Shown here piece after piece: positions 17,724-27,666 of a stretch of 64,000 nt of DNA (position 1 is its first letter; every line of letters starts with the position of its first letter). Location of the stretch: the NCBI GenBank assembly GCA_013348725.1, contig CP054689.1, positions 2,476,501 to 2,540,500 of the forward strand, read 5' to 3'. The notes beneath the pieces are model-generated. The model was not told the origin of the DNA, searched no databases, and saw only the letters and a program-made list of their open reading frames with translations. Source of the DNA: Ectothiorhodospiraceae bacterium 2226 (GTDB taxonomy: Bacteria; Pseudomonadota; Gammaproteobacteria; GCA-013348725). The position numbers and the translations under genes were made by a program.

Positions 17724-18101
17724 TCAGTGGCCGCCGCTGTCCTTCTCGCGGCCGCCGTGCAGGGTGTGGCTGTGGATGTCATAGCGGCCCTGGAGTTCGT
17801 CCTTGACCGAGTGCTCCCACAGCGGCACGCCGACCACGTACGCCGCCCGCCCGACCATATGGGCGGCAATGGGCGCGGTGAGCACGATGAAGGCGACGAT
17901 GGCCACCGCGCGCGCCACCACCTCGCCCTCGGCGAAGTAGATGGCGAGCGCGCTGACCATCAGCCCCGCGCCGAGGGCGCCGGCCTTGGTGGCGGCGTGC
18001 ATGCGCGTCAGCAGGTCGGGCATGCGCAGCAGGCCCACGGCCGCGAGCAACATCAGCGAAGCGCCGAGCAGCAGGAGCACGGCCGTGATCCACTCACTCA
18101 T
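17724..18101 (-). CDS. mrpG: Mrp antiporter subunit G, operon 2
   Basis: The 125-residue protein has three membrane helices and the MrpG motif LLAAVGLLRMPDLLTRMHAA followed by TKAGALGAGLM. It ends with a hydrophilic His-rich tail (HSHTLHGGREKDSGGH) that is absent from the operon 1 copy. It is the last gene of the seven-gene operon; its start overlaps the mrpF stop by 8 bases. Confidence 0.93.
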   Translation of the reverse strand: MSEWITAVLLLLGASLMLLAAVGLLRMPDLLTRMHAATKAGALGAGLMVSALAIYFAEGEVVARAVAIVAFIVLTAPIAAHMVGRAAYVVGVPLWEHSVKDELQGRYDIHSHTLHGGREKDSGGH

Positions 18102-18366
18102 CGCGCGGCCCTCCCTTCTCGATGTAGCGGGCGAAGCCGATGGCGGCGAGGAACGAGGTCAGGGCAAGCACGATCGCCACATCCAGAAAGGCCGGCACGC
18201 CCGTGGCGACCGTGTAGACGGCGATGACGCCCACGGTGAGCAGGGCCACCAGCTCCAAGGCTATCACCCGGTCCGGCAGGCTGGGGCCGCGCATGAGGCG
18301 CACGAACGTGAGCACCAGGGCGATGCCGAGGATGACGTAGGCGGCGTTGATCGCGAAGTTGAGCAT
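18094..18366 (-). CDS. mrpF: Mrp antiporter subunit F, operon 2
   Basis: The 90-residue three-helix MrpF protein has the family motif RLMRGPSLPDRVIALELVAL. ATG 18366 matches the family N-terminus and lies 11 bases after the mrpE stop. A longer frame through the same stop extends into mrpE in another frame and is not real. Confidence 0.94.
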   Translation of the reverse strand: MLNFAINAAYVILGIALVLTFVRLMRGPSLPDRVIALELVALLTVGVIAVYTVATGVPAFLDVAIVLALTSFLAAIGFARYIEKGGPRDE

Positions 18367-18377
18367 GGACGGCCTCC

Positions 18378-18851
18378 TCAGCGCATGAGTTGCAGGACCC
18401 GGCGTTCGAGGTCCTTGAGTTCCGCGCGCAAGCGCTGTTCGTCGTCGAGGTACATGAGGTGGATGTACAGCGTGCGCCGGTCGCTGGACACGTCCAGGCT
18501 GAGCGCGCCGGGCGTGACGGTGATCAGGTTGGCCAACGCAGTGATCTCCGCGTCGGTATGGGCATCCAGCGGCAGGGCGATCACCCCGGGGCGCATGTAG
18601 TGGGTCGGCGTGAGCACGTCGTAGGCCACGCGCATATTCGACTTGGTCAGGTCCCAGATAAAGAACAGGGTGAAGCGCACCGCCTGCGGGACCTTGGCGA
18701 AGTACGCGGCAAAGATGGGGTTGCGGCCGTGGGTTACGCGCAACACGAAGTAGGCCACGACGAAGCCCCACACCAGGTTGGCGGCGGTGAGACTGCCGGT
18801 GAGGATCACCCAGGCGAGCGCCAGCGTGAGGTTCCAGGCGAAAGCGATCAT
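18378..18851 (-). CDS. mrpE: Mrp antiporter subunit E, operon 2
   Basis: The 157-residue MrpE protein has two N-terminal helices, then [14 protein letters not shown] and [20 protein letters not shown] followed by [11 protein letters not shown], the conserved cytoplasmic part. The start at 18851 overlaps the mrpD stop (ATGA). The much longer open frame that ends at the same stop is the antisense-frame shadow of mrpD joined to this gene. Confidence 0.94.
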   Translation of the reverse strand: MIAFAWNLTLALAWVILTGSLTAANLVWGFVVAYFVLRVTHGRNPIFAAYFAKVPQAVRFTLFFIWDLTKSNMRVAYDVLTPTHYMRPGVIALPLDAHTDAEITALANLITVTPGALSLDVSSDRRTLYIHLMYLDDEQRLRAELKDLERRVLQLMR

Positions 18852-20341
18852 GGCGCGCCTCCCAGCACGGCCGTCACATACAGTTCGGGGTTCAACAGCT
18901 GTTCGGCGGCGGCCAGCGCGAGCGCGTACACGGGCTGCGCATTCAGACCGATGAACAGCGTGATGCCCGCCAAGCCCACGATCGGCGTATACAGCAGCGC
19001 GAGCTGGGCGCCCCCCGGTAAGGGACGCGCCGGGGCATCCTCGGGCGGGGCCTTCCAGAACGCCTCCTGCCAGATCTTGGTCATGGAGTAGAGCGTGAGC
19101 AGCCCCACCAGCAGGGCCACGCCGACGATGGTCCAGGCGCCGGCCTCGATGCCCGCGCGGATGAGGATGAATTTGGCGAAGAAGCCCGACAAGGGCGGCA
19201 TGCCCGCCAGCGACAGCGCGGAGATCAGGAACAGCAGCGCCAGCCAGGGCGAGTGGCGGTACAGCCCGCCCAGGCCCTTCAAGCCGTACGCGCCGCGCAA
19301 CTGGTAGGCGACGCCCGCCACCAGGAACAGATTCGTCTTCACGATGATGTGGTGGATGATGTAGAACACTCCGCCCAGCACCGCCAGCGGCGTCAGCAGC
19401 GCAATGCCCATGATCATGTAGCCGATCTGGCTCACGATGTGGAACGAGAGGATGCGCCGGAAGTCGAACTGCGCCGCCGCGCCCAGCACGCCCGTCAGCA
19501 TGGTGAAGCCGGCGACCCACAGCAGGATGGTGTGGGTGTAGCCGACGTCCTGGGTGAAGATCAGCGAGAAGAAGCGGAAGATCACGTACACGCCGACCTT
19601 GGTCAGCAGGCCCGCGAACAGCGCCGCCACGGCGATGGGGGCGGTGTGGTACGAGGCCGGCAGCCAGAAGAACAAGGGGAACACTGCCGCCTTGATGCCG
19701 AAGGAGATCATGAACAGCAGGCCGATCACGGTGACCAGGCCGCTCTGATCGGTGTTGGCGAGCTTCACCGCGAGGTCGGCCATGTTGAGCGTGCCCGCCA
19801 GGCCGTACAGCAACCCGATGGCCGTGAGCAGGATGGCCGAGGAGATCAGGTTGATGGTGACGTATTTGATCGCGCCCTCCATCTGGGCGCGCTCGCCGCC
19901 GAGGGTGAGCAGTGCGAAGGAGGCGATCAGCATCACCTCGAACCACACGAACAGGTTGAACACGTCGCCGGTGAGGAACGCGCCGCAAATGCCGGCCATC
20001 AGCATGTGCAGCAGCGGGTAGTAGCCGAAGCGCTCGTGCCCCGCGCTCATGCTGGCCAGCGAGTAGATGGCGATGGCGAAGGCCGTGATGCCCGCCAGCA
20101 GCACCATGATGGCGGCCAACAGGTCGCTCACCAGCACGATGCCGAAGGGCGCCGGCCAGTCGCCCACCGCCTGCACCAGAATGCCCTCGGCGCGCGTGGC
20201 CGCCAGCAGCCATACCGCGCTCGCGAGCAGCGCGCCGGTGCCCAGCACGCCGATCCACCGCTGCGCGGCGCGCGAGCGCCACAGCAGCAGCGACAGGGCG
20301 CCGCTCACCAGCGGGATGACGATGGGCAGGGCGACTTCCAT
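18848..20341 (-). CDS. mrpD: Mrp antiporter subunit D, operon 2 (proton-translocating)
   Basis: The 497-residue NuoL/M/N-like protein shows the expected ion-path residues: the Glu in [20 protein letters not shown], the Lys in [20 protein letters not shown] and the Lys in [18 protein letters not shown]. It starts one base after the mrpC stop and overlaps mrpE. It is clearly related to, but well diverged from, the operon 1 MrpD, so the two operons are not a recent duplication. Confidence 0.95.
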   Translation of the reverse strand: MEVALPIVIPLVSGALSLLLWRSRAAQRWIGVLGTGALLASAVWLLAATRAEGILVQAVGDWPAPFGIVLVSDLLAAIMVLLAGITAFAIAIYSLASMSAGHERFGYYPLLHMLMAGICGAFLTGDVFNLFVWFEVMLIASFALLTLGGERAQMEGAIKYVTINLISSAILLTAIGLLYGLAGTLNMADLAVKLANTDQSGLVTVIGLLFMISFGIKAAVFPLFFWLPASYHTAPIAVAALFAGLLTKVGVYVIFRFFSLIFTQDVGYTHTILLWVAGFTMLTGVLGAAAQFDFRRILSFHIVSQIGYMIMGIALLTPLAVLGGVFYIIHHIIVKTNLFLVAGVAYQLRGAYGLKGLGGLYRHSPWLALLFLISALSLAGMPPLSGFFAKFILIRAGIEAGAWTIVGVALLVGLLTLYSMTKIWQEAFWKAPPEDAPARPLPGGAQLALLYTPIVGLAGITLFIGLNAQPVYALALAAAEQLLNPELYVTAVLGGAP

Positions 20342-20342
20342 G

Positions 20343-20690
20343 TCAGGCGTCGGTGCTCTTCATCCGGTCGAGGTCGTCGGTCTGGACCACCTCGTAGGCG
20401 CGGTGGATGAGCACCACGGCGAAGGCCAGCACGCCGAAGGCGATCACGATGGCGGTGAGCACCAGCGCCTGCGGCAGCGGGTCGGCCACCGCCCCCACGG
20501 GCCGCAGCGCGCCCTCGGGGACCAGTGGCGGGGCGGCGCGCGTGAGTCCCGCCGCGGTGAAGATGAGCAGGTTGGCCGCGTTGCTGAGCAGGATCAGCCC
20601 GATGACGATCTTCACGATGCTGCGCCGCAGCAGCATGTAGATGGCGGCGGCATACAGCGCGCCCACCACCAGGGCCAGCAAGGGTTCCAT
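20343..20690 (-). CDS. mrpC: Mrp antiporter subunit C, operon 2
   Basis: This 115-residue NuoK-like protein has three helices with [20 protein letters not shown] and [20 protein letters not shown]. It begins one base after the mrpB stop. The C-terminal tail ([15 protein letters not shown]) is hydrophilic. Confidence 0.94.
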   Translation of the reverse strand: MEPLLALVVGALYAAAIYMLLRRSIVKIVIGLILLSNAANLLIFTAAGLTRAAPPLVPEGALRPVGAVADPLPQALVLTAIVIAFGVLAFAVVLIHRAYEVVQTDDLDRMKSTDA

Positions 20691-20691
20691 G

Positions 20692-21138
20692 TCAGTCCTC
20701 CGTGTCCATTGGAGGCCGTTCCTCGGCCTCGGCCAGGGTCAGCACGATGGTCATCACCGCGCCCAGCACCACCAGGTACACCCCGATATCGAAAATGAGC
20801 ACGCTCGACAGCTTTACCTCGCCGAACAGCGGCAGGTGGAGCGCGGCCCACTGCGCGGTGAGAAAGGGCTGCGCGCGCGCCAGCATGCCGAGCACGCCCG
20901 ATAGCACGGCCAGCAGCAGCCCTGCGCCCATCATCACGCGCGGGTCGATGCGCAGCGCCGCACGCCCCGCGGCCGGGCTGAAGGTGAACACGTACAGCGC
21001 GAAACCGCCCGCGCCCACCAGCCCGCCGATGAAGCCGCCGCCCGGCAGGTCGTGCCCGCGCAGCAGCAGAAACACCGAGAACAGGATCAGCAGCGGCAGC
21101 AGAATCCGGGCGGCGGTGGAGAGGATCAGCGAACTCAT
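20692..21138 (-). CDS. mrpB: Mrp antiporter subunit B, operon 2 (separate gene)
   Basis: The 148-residue MrpB/MnhB protein starts [20 protein letters not shown] and has [20 protein letters not shown] and [20 protein letters not shown]. In operon 1 the same domain is the C-terminal end of the fused MrpAB; here it is a separate gene whose ATG overlaps the mrpA stop. A longer open frame upstream belongs to the mrpA shadow. Confidence 0.94.
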   Translation of the reverse strand: MSSLILSTAARILLPLLILFSVFLLLRGHDLPGGGFIGGLVGAGGFALYVFTFSPAAGRAALRIDPRVMMGAGLLLAVLSGVLGMLARAQPFLTAQWAALHLPLFGEVKLSSVLIFDIGVYLVVLGAVMTIVLTLAEAEERPPMDTED

Positions 21139-23435
21139 CGACGGTCCTCCGCCTTGAGCTTGATCATGGCGTACACGCCGATGGCCGCGAGCGCCAAGAC
21201 GAAGATTTCGCCCAGGGTGTCGAGGGCGCGGAAGTCCACCAGGATCACGTTCACGATGTTGCGCCCGTGGGCGAGGTCCACGCTGTGCGCGATGAAGTAC
21301 TGCGAGATGGGGTCGTGGAATTGCACGTCGATGGTCGCCATGAGCAGCACGGTGAACAGCCCGCCCACCAGCACCGCCACGCTGGCGTCGAGGGCGCGCG
21401 CGCCGCGGCCCGAGCGGTTGCTGAAGCCCGGCAGCCGAAATAGCACCAGTACCAGCAGCAGCACCGTGAGGGTCTCCACCAGCACCTGGGTGATGCCGAG
21501 GTCCGGGGCGCTGTACAAGACGAACATCAGCGCCACGCCGAAGCCCACCACGCCCAGCGAGGCCACCGCGCCCAGCCGCGACCGCGTGCCGGCGGCGAAC
21601 ATGGCGCCCGCGACGATCAACGCCGCGACGATGACGTCGATCAGGAACCACCCGGTGAAGTTGAACAGCACCCGCGGCTCGCCGCGCGTCAGCATCGTGT
21701 AGCCCACCACCGTTACCAAGGTAAGCAGGATGGTGATGAGGTAGCGGCGCAGGTAGCCGTTCTGGAGCACGCGCGACTGCCACTCGGCGGTCGCCACCAT
21801 GCTTTGCATGAGGAGGTCGTAGCCGCGCTCGGGGCCGTAGGCGGCGGCCGCACGGTTCATCCAGACGGTGCGCCCGCGCAGCGCGTCCCAGCCGACGTAG
21901 AACGCCGCGCCCGCCGCAATGCTGAGCGCGCTAAGCGCGAGCGGCCAGTCGAATCCGTGCCACAGCGTGAGGTGGATCTCCAGCGGCACGCCGTACACCG
22001 CTGACACGGCGGCCGCCACCAGCCCGCGCTCGGCCACGAAGGGCAGCAGCCCCAAGGCGAGGCCTGCGGCGGCCAGCAGCGCCGAGCCGATCCACATGGG
22101 CAGCGGCGCCTCGTGCGGGTGCTGCGGTGTCGGCTTGAGCGCACCGAAGAAGGGCCGTAGGGCGACCACCGCGCCCAGCGCCACGCCGAGCATGGCCGTG
22201 AGCACGGTGAACACGGTGAGCAATCCACCAAAGTAGGGGGCACCGAGCACCGCTTCGAACAGCATCTCTTTGGCGATGAAGCCGAACAGGGGGGCGATGC
22301 CGGCCATGGACAGCGCGGCCAGGATGGCGGTGGTGGCGGTGATCGGCATGGCATGGCGCAGGCCGCCCAGACGCGTGATGTCCTTGATCCCGGTGCCGTG
22401 ATCCACTGCACCCGCCACCAGGAACAGCGCCGCCTTGTACAGCGCGTGCGCGAGCAGGAACGTCATGGCCGCGGTGATGGCATACGGGGTGCCGATGCCG
22501 ATCAGCAGCGTCAGCGTGCCGAGCGCCATGACGGTGGTGTAGGCCAGCAGGCGCTTGAATTCCGTGCTGCGGTAGGCGAGCACCATACCGAGCAGCATGG
22601 TGATGCCGCCCACCAGCGGCAGGATCGTCTCCCACGCGGGCGTGCCGCCCAGGCCCGGATGTAGGCGTGCGAGCAGGTAGATCCCGGCCTTCACCATGGT
22701 CGCCGAGTGCAGGTAGGCGCTCACCGGGGTGGGCGCCGCCATCGCGTTCGGCAGCCAGAAGTGGAACGGGAACTGGGCCGACTTGGTGAACGCGCCGCCG
22801 AGCAGCAGGAGCAGGGCGAGCAGATACCAAGGATGCTCGCGCAGCACCTCGCCCTGCGTGAGGATCTGCGACAGCTCCCAACTGCCGCTCATCAGCGCCA
22901 GCACCACGAAGCCCGCCAGCAGCGCCATGCCGCCCGCCACCGTCACGATCAGGCCCTGGAGCGCGCAATAGCGCGCCCGGGCGTCCTCGTGGTTGTAGCC
23001 GATGAGCAGGTAGGAGGTGATGCTGGTCAGTTCCCAAAACACGAACAGCGCGATCAGGTTGTCCGACAGCACCAAGCCGAGCATGGAGGCCATGAAGGCC
23101 AGGATGAAGACGTAGAAGCGCGCCAGGTCGCGGTCGCCGCGCAGGTACTCGCCCGCGTACAGCACGATGAACGTGCCGATCACGCTGATCAGCAGCGCGA
23201 ACAGCAGGCTCAGCCCGTCGATGAGGAACGACAGGTGGATGTCCAGGCCGGGCACCCACGGATACACGCGCACCATCTGCGCGCCCGCTATCACCGCCGG
23301 TAGGTGGCTCGCGAAGTACACCGCGAGCGCAGCCGGCAGCAGCGCGAGCAGCCAGTGAACCCGCCCGCCGAGGCGTGCATGCAGCCAGGGCGCGGCGGCG
23401 GCCAGCAGGAAACCTGACAAAACCGCTAGAAGCAT
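21135..23435 (-). CDS. mrpA: Mrp antiporter subunit A, operon 2
   Basis: The 766-residue MrpA protein has the NuoL-like part with Glu135 in [20 protein letters not shown], the [20 protein letters not shown] and [15 protein letters not shown] motifs, and the C-terminal extension ([40 protein letters not shown]). It stops before the MrpB region, which is a separate gene. Start 23435 matches the family N-terminus ([20 protein letters not shown]). It is the first gene of the seven-gene operon and is divergent from nhaP2 across a 320-base region. Confidence 0.95.
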   Translation of the reverse strand: MLLAVLSGFLLAAAAPWLHARLGGRVHWLLALLPAALAVYFASHLPAVIAGAQMVRVYPWVPGLDIHLSFLIDGLSLLFALLISVIGTFIVLYAGEYLRGDRDLARFYVFILAFMASMLGLVLSDNLIALFVFWELTSITSYLLIGYNHEDARARYCALQGLIVTVAGGMALLAGFVVLALMSGSWELSQILTQGEVLREHPWYLLALLLLLGGAFTKSAQFPFHFWLPNAMAAPTPVSAYLHSATMVKAGIYLLARLHPGLGGTPAWETILPLVGGITMLLGMVLAYRSTEFKRLLAYTTVMALGTLTLLIGIGTPYAITAAMTFLLAHALYKAALFLVAGAVDHGTGIKDITRLGGLRHAMPITATTAILAALSMAGIAPLFGFIAKEMLFEAVLGAPYFGGLLTVFTVLTAMLGVALGAVVALRPFFGALKPTPQHPHEAPLPMWIGSALLAAAGLALGLLPFVAERGLVAAAVSAVYGVPLEIHLTLWHGFDWPLALSALSIAAGAAFYVGWDALRGRTVWMNRAAAAYGPERGYDLLMQSMVATAEWQSRVLQNGYLRRYLITILLTLVTVVGYTMLTRGEPRVLFNFTGWFLIDVIVAALIVAGAMFAAGTRSRLGAVASLGVVGFGVALMFVLYSAPDLGITQVLVETLTVLLLVLVLFRLPGFSNRSGRGARALDASVAVLVGGLFTVLLMATIDVQFHDPISQYFIAHSVDLAHGRNIVNVILVDFRALDTLGEIFVLALAAIGVYAMIKLKAEDRR

Positions 23436-23645
23436 GAGTGGGCGACAGTCCTTTCGCGTTGTTTTTCCACGGGGCGCGGGGCGAGCGAATCGCCGCGCGT
23501 CGGGGCGGACCCGCGGGCCGAGCCCCGCCGGGACCGATCGCGCGCCCGGACGTTGCCCGTTGGTGCCTGAAGGCGGACGCGTGGAACCGCGGCGGTGAGC
23601 GTTCAACGCACGCGGGGCCGCGCACGCGGCGCGGACCGGACTTTC

Positions 23646-23675
23646 ATTTTAGCCAAGCGGTTGATCGTGCGCCAA
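23646..23675 (-). promoter_or_regulatory. Possible promoter for Mrp operon 2
   Basis: On the minus strand TTGGCG (23670-23675) and TAAAAT (23646-23651) are 18 bases apart, a fair sigma-70-type pair in an otherwise very GC-rich gap. It would give a leader of about 200 bases. The 320-base region 23436-23755 between mrpA and nhaP2 contains no gene I can support. Confidence 0.35.
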
Positions 23676-23755
23676 ACCGGCCGCCCCCCGTTTGCTATGC
23701 TAGCGCCTCCCGCTGCCGCCCCGGCGGCATGGCGAAAGACGCGCTGAACCCTCGT

Positions 23756-25474
23756 ATGGATTTCTCGAACCAGATTATTTTGATCGCCGGCCTGTTGCTG
23801 CTGCTCAGCGTGTTCGCGACCGTTCTGTCCGCGCGCGTGGGTGCGCCGCTGCTGTTGGTGTTTCTGGTGCTCGGCATGCTGGTGGGCGAGGAGGGGCCCG
23901 GCGGCGTTTTGTTCGACGACATCCAGCTCGCGCATCTGGTCGGCAGCCTCGCGCTCGCGGTGATCCTGTTCGACGGCGGGCTGCGCACCGAGGCCGCCAG
24001 TTTCCGGGTCGGACTGCGTCCGGCGGTGACGCTAGCGACCCTGGGCGTCGTCCTCACGGCGGCGCTGACGGGGGCATTCGCGACCTGGGTCTTCGATCTC
24101 CATTGGATCGAGGGCCTGCTGATCGGCGCCATCGTCGGTTCCACCGATGCCGCCGCGGTGTTCTCCCTGCTGCACGCGAACAACCTCGAGCTCAAGCAGC
24201 GCGTGGCTTCCACGCTGGAGATCGAGTCGGGCAGCAACGACCCGATGGCCATCTTCCTCACCATTGCGCTGGTGGAGATTCTCGCCGCTGGCGGCGCGCG
24301 GTTGGACTGGAGCCTGGCGCAGACCTTTGCGCTGCAGATGGGCGTGGGCGCGCTCGCCGGCTTGGGCGGCGGCTGGCTGCTCAGCCGGCTGATCAACCGC
24401 ATTGTGCTGCTGCCGGGGCTGTACCCCATTCTCGCACTGGCGGGCGGCCTGGTGATCTTCGGTGTCGCCGCGGTTCTGGAGGGCAGCGGCTTTCTGGCCG
24501 CCTACCTCGCCGGCCTAGTCGTGGGCAACCGCCGCCTGCAGGGCGGTCAGAACATCCGCCGCTTCCACGACGGGATCGCCTGGTTGGCTCAGATCGGGAT
24601 GTTCCTCATCCTGGGCCTGCTGGTGACGCCGTCGGAGCTCTTGCCCATCGCGCCGCAGGCACTGCTGCTCGCCGCGGCGCTGATTCTAGTGGCGCGGCCG
24701 CTGGCGGTGGTGTTGTGCCTGCTGCCGTTTCGCTTTCCCTGGCGCGAGCACGTGTTCATCTCCTGGGTCGGCCTGCGCGGGGCCGTACCCATCATTCTCG
24801 GCATATTCCCGCTGCTGGCCGGACTGGAAGGGGCGCAAGGCTACTTCAACGCCGCCTTCTTCGTGGTGCTCGTCTCGCTCCTGGTGCAGGGCTGGACGGT
24901 GGCGCCCGCGGCACGCCTGCTCGGCCTGGAGGTGCCGCCGCGCACCGGCGTGGTACAGCGCGTGGAGCTGGACATACCCGGGCAGCAGGATCTGGAACTG
25001 GTGGGCTATCGCTTGGAGCGCGACAGCCCGGTGGTGCAGCGCGACGTGCCGCGTGCCGCCCTGCCGGAGGGGGTGCAGCTCGCCTCGGTGGTGCGCGGCG
25101 GGCGCCCGCTGCCGACCTGCGATCTTGCCTCGCTAACGGAGGGGGATTTCGTTTATCTGCTGGCCACGCCGGAGAATGTGGCGGCGCTCGACCGTTTGTT
25201 CGGCGCGGCGGCGGCGCCCCCGCGCCTGGAGGAGCGCCAGTTCTTCGGCGACTTCGTGCTCGACGGCGAGGCGCGTATGGCCGACGTGGCGATGATGTAC
25301 GGTCTGGCTCAGGCGCCCGATATGGCGGCATCCAGCCTGTCGGAATACTTGTCCGGACACCTCAAGGCACGGCCCGTGGTAGGCGACCGCCTGCGCCTCG
25401 GGCACGTGGAGTTCGTGGTGCGCGAGGTGGAAGGTGGGCGGATCCGCAAGGTCGGCCTGAAGATCGTGCGCTAG
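23756..25474 (+). CDS. nhaP2: K+/H+ antiporter, NhaP2/CvrA type (CPA1)
   Basis: The 572-residue protein has an N-terminal Na+/H+ exchanger domain with LVFLVLGMLVGEEGPGG, LALAVILFDGGLRTEA, GLLIGAIVGSTDAAAVFSLL and LEIESGSNDPMAIFLTIALV. A TrkA-C (RCK) domain (about residues 395-475) and a CorC/HlyC-type C-terminal domain follow. The layout and length match E. coli NhaP2/CvrA. The start MDFSNQIILIAGLLLLLSVF is preferred; an ATG nine codons earlier is possible. It is divergent from Mrp operon 2, a sensible partner for shared control of cytoplasmic cations and pH. Confidence 0.92.
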   Translation: MDFSNQIILIAGLLLLLSVFATVLSARVGAPLLLVFLVLGMLVGEEGPGGVLFDDIQLAHLVGSLALAVILFDGGLRTEAASFRVGLRPAVTLATLGVVLTAALTGAFATWVFDLHWIEGLLIGAIVGSTDAAAVFSLLHANNLELKQRVASTLEIESGSNDPMAIFLTIALVEILAAGGARLDWSLAQTFALQMGVGALAGLGGGWLLSRLINRIVLLPGLYPILALAGGLVIFGVAAVLEGSGFLAAYLAGLVVGNRRLQGGQNIRRFHDGIAWLAQIGMFLILGLLVTPSELLPIAPQALLLAAALILVARPLAVVLCLLPFRFPWREHVFISWVGLRGAVPIILGIFPLLAGLEGAQGYFNAAFFVVLVSLLVQGWTVAPAARLLGLEVPPRTGVVQRVELDIPGQQDLELVGYRLERDSPVVQRDVPRAALPEGVQLASVVRGGRPLPTCDLASLTEGDFVYLLATPENVAALDRLFGAAAAPPRLEERQFFGDFVLDGEARMADVAMMYGLAQAPDMAASSLSEYLSGHLKARPVVGDRLRLGHVEFVVREVEGGRIRKVGLKIVR

Positions 25475-25544
25475 GGAGGCGCTGATTCATTCATAGCTTC
25501 CCGCGGCACAGAGAAATTCGGGCTTTCAGACCTTAGCCGGCGGC

Positions 25545-25573
25545 GCCGCGCCCGGACCTGCGCCGGGCGCGGC
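25545..25573. terminator. Strong GC hairpin between nhaP2 and sodC
   Basis: GCCGCGCCCGG at 25545-25555 pairs perfectly with CCGGGCGCGGC at 25563-25573 around a 7-base loop. It lies between two convergent genes. No T run follows on either strand, so it may act as a barrier with Rho or simply protect the 3' ends. The stretch just before it (25484-25530) carries fragments of the repeat family described at 47932-48111. Confidence 0.45.
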
Positions 25574-25645
25574 GCGAGACCACGGCAGAGAGCGCTTGGC
25601 GGTTCCTGTTTCGTCCCGTGGTGGCCCGCCGGGCCCGTCCCGACG

Positions 25646-26182
25646 TCAGTCAGCCGCCGCGATCACCCCGCAGGCGATGCGGGCGCCGCCGCCGCCCAGG
25701 GGTTCAGGCTCGTCCGCGTAGTTGTCGCCGCCTTCGTGGATTACCAACGAGTGCCCGCGCACCGCCTCGAGGCGCAGACGCGGCGAGATCACCGGCACTT
25801 TGGCCACGCCTTCCTCGTTGACCACCAACACGGGCAAGTCGCCCGCATGCCCGACGTCGGCGGCCGGTCCGGCGTGGACGTTGGTGTTCAAAGGATCGAG
25901 GTGGCCGCCCGCGGCCTTCGCGGCGCCGTTGTCCCCGCCCTCGGGATCGATGGCGCCGCAGTCCGGGAATTGGTGTACGTGGAAGCCGCGCGTGCCGGGC
26001 GGCAAGTCGCGAATATCGGGCGCCACCACCAGCCCCCAGTCGCTGTTCTGCAGCGTGACGGTGCCGATCTGCTCCTCGACCCCTTGGTCGCTGACCCGGT
26101 GGATGTCCACCGTCACCGACTCGGCCTGCACCGCGCCCGCCGCGAGCAATGCGCCACACGCGATTCCCAATAAACGCCTCAT
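25646..26182 (-). CDS. sodC: Cu/Zn superoxide dismutase, periplasmic
   Basis: The 178-residue protein has a clear Sec signal peptide (MRRLLGIACGALLAAGAVQA) and then the Cu/Zn-SOD fold. Copper and zinc ligands are visible in GFHVHQFPDCG (two His and the disulfide Cys), GGHLDP, HAGDLP with the zinc-binding Asp, and SLVIHEGGDNY. The second disulfide Cys lies in GARIACGVI at the C-terminus. It disproportionates superoxide in the periplasm. It stands alone, with the DsrE-like gene upstream on the same strand. Confidence 0.95.
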   Translation of the reverse strand: MRRLLGIACGALLAAGAVQAESVTVDIHRVSDQGVEEQIGTVTLQNSDWGLVVAPDIRDLPPGTRGFHVHQFPDCGAIDPEGGDNGAAKAAGGHLDPLNTNVHAGPAADVGHAGDLPVLVVNEEGVAKVPVISPRLRLEAVRGHSLVIHEGGDNYADEPEPLGGGGARIACGVIAAAD

Positions 26183-26255
26183 CAGACACCTCCTTGTGTA
26201 TGAGCCTAGAACATCAAAGTGTTGCGGCCGCAGGGCAGGGCGTCAAACCGGGGCC

Positions 26256-26726
26256 TTAGCGCATGTAGGCGAAGCCCTCGTGTTGCAGGCGGACGATCTC
26301 GGCGTCGGCCATCGGCACCCACGTCACGAAGCCGTGGATGTCCTCGGGCTCATAGCCCGCCATGCGCGCCGCCGCCCCGCATAGGCGAAACTCCACCACG
26401 TCCCCCACGGACAGGCTTTGCGCGCGGCGCATCAGCTCTTCGTGTTCGGCAAAATTCTGCCGCGCGAAGTAGTGGATCTCCTGCCCATGCAGGACCAGCA
26501 CAATGCGGTGGTCGAAAGGGTCCGCCTCGTTGAGCACGCTGAGAAAGCTCGCGCGATCCAGCACGCCTTCCATGGCCTGGGGCGAGCCCACCGCCACGTC
26601 GTACACCACCTTCTGCTTGGCGTATTCGGGTTCGACCACCTGGGCAGAGCCCCAAGGCGCGTCCGCGGCCGCCGCGGTGGCCGCGCCAATCGACAGGGAT
26701 AAGAACACCATCGCAATTCGGAACAT
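26256..26726 (-). CDS. Periplasmic DsrE/DsrF-like family protein
   Basis: The 156-residue product begins with a signal peptide (MFRIAMVFLSLSIGAATAAA) and has a DsrE-like fold pattern: KVVYDVAVGSPQAMEGVLDR, HRIVLVLHGQEIHYFARQNF and VVEFRLCGAAARMAGYEPED, the last with a single Cys in the usual active-site position. Secreted members of this family are common in sulfur-handling and other proteobacteria; a sulfur-carrier role is possible but unproven here. Start 26726 is supported by AAGGAGAGG just upstream. Confidence 0.8.
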   Translation of the reverse strand: MFRIAMVFLSLSIGAATAAAADAPWGSAQVVEPEYAKQKVVYDVAVGSPQAMEGVLDRASFLSVLNEADPFDHRIVLVLHGQEIHYFARQNFAEHEELMRRAQSLSVGDVVEFRLCGAAARMAGYEPEDIHGFVTWVPMADAEIVRLQHEGFAYMR

Positions 26727-26818
26727 GACCTCTCCTTGGCGGCCGTGCTGCAATAGCAGCGCTTCGCCGCGGTTTGTTGCATCATTGCTTCTATAGTATT
26801 GGCGCGAAGGAGGAAGGG

Positions 26819-27055
26819 GTGGAATATCGGCAAGATGTCTCACGGGAGCCGGAGAGGCGCCGGCCGACCTTCTGGCAGGTGTTGCATAGCGTGCTGGCCG
26901 CCATGTTCGGCGTGCAGAGCGAGAAGAACCGGGCGCGCGACATGACCCATGGGCGGCCGGTCGACTATATCGTGGTCGGCCTGCTGGCGACGGTCGTCTT
27001 CGTGTTGCTGATCGCGGGCATCGTGCAGCTGGTGCTGCACCTGGCCGGCCGATGA
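26819..27055 (+). CDS. DUF2970 family membrane protein
   Basis: The 78-residue product contains FWQVLHSVLAAMFGVQSEKN followed by RARDMTHGRP, the DUF2970 signature, and one C-terminal transmembrane helix. The GTG at 26819 is chosen as start because AAGGAGGAA lies directly before it; the upstream ATG at 26774 has no such signal. Its stop overlaps the ampD start by 4 bases, so the two are translationally coupled. The function of DUF2970 is unknown. Confidence 0.82.
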   Translation: MEYRQDVSREPERRRPTFWQVLHSVLAAMFGVQSEKNRARDMTHGRPVDYIVVGLLATVVFVLLIAGIVQLVLHLAGR

Positions 27056-27666
27056 GCCGCGCGGGCATTCAGCGCGAGCGCACCACGCCCGGCGAGGCGC
27101 TCGCGGTCGACCCGGTCAGCGGGCTGATTCCCGCGGCGCGCTTGTGCCTCTCGCCGAACTGCGACGAGCGGCCCGCCGGCGTGGCGATCGATCTGCTGGT
27201 GGTGCACGGCATCAGTCTGCCGCCGCTGGAGTTCGGCGGCCCATGGATCGACGCCCTGTTTACCAACACCTTGCCGGCCGGCGAGCACCCCTTCTTCGCC
27301 GAGGTGGCCGCGCTACGTGTCTCCGCGCATGCCCTGATCCGCCGCGACGGCGAGTTGGTGCAGTACGTACCCTTGCACCGGCGTGCCTGGCACGCCGGCG
27401 TCTCCTGCCACGGCGGCCGGGAGCGCTGCAACGACTACTCTATCGGCGTGGAACTGGAGGGCGGGGACCAAATCCCCTATACCGATGCGCAATACGCGGT
27501 GTTGGCGCGCCTCGCGCGGGGCATCATGCGGGCGTATCCGGACATCACCCCCGCGCGCATCGTCGGGCACTGCGACATCGCCCCGGGACGCAAGACCGAC
27601 CCCGGTCCGGCCTTCGAGTGGGACCGTCTGCGGCGCGCTGTCTCCCCACCGGGCGATACAGTATGA
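27052..27666 (+). CDS. ampD: 1,6-anhydro-N-acetylmuramyl-L-alanine amidase AmpD
   Basis: The 204-residue cytoplasmic zinc amidase has the first metal His in LLVVHGISLPPLEFGG, the catalytic Glu in SIGVELEGGDQIPYTDAQY, and the second His, Lys and Asp in VGHCDIAPGRKTDPGPAFEW. It cleaves the stem peptide from anhydro-muropeptides in cell-wall recycling, and in many gammaproteobacteria it lowers the AmpR inducer. It lies between the DUF2970 gene, which overlaps it, and ampE. No ampR or ampC is present in the window. Confidence 0.95.
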   Translation: MSRAGIQRERTTPGEALAVDPVSGLIPAARLCLSPNCDERPAGVAIDLLVVHGISLPPLEFGGPWIDALFTNTLPAGEHPFFAEVAALRVSAHALIRRDGELVQYVPLHRRAWHAGVSCHGGRERCNDYSIGVELEGGDQIPYTDAQYAVLARLARGIMRAYPDITPARIVGHCDIAPGRKTDPGPAFEWDRLRRAVSPPGDTV

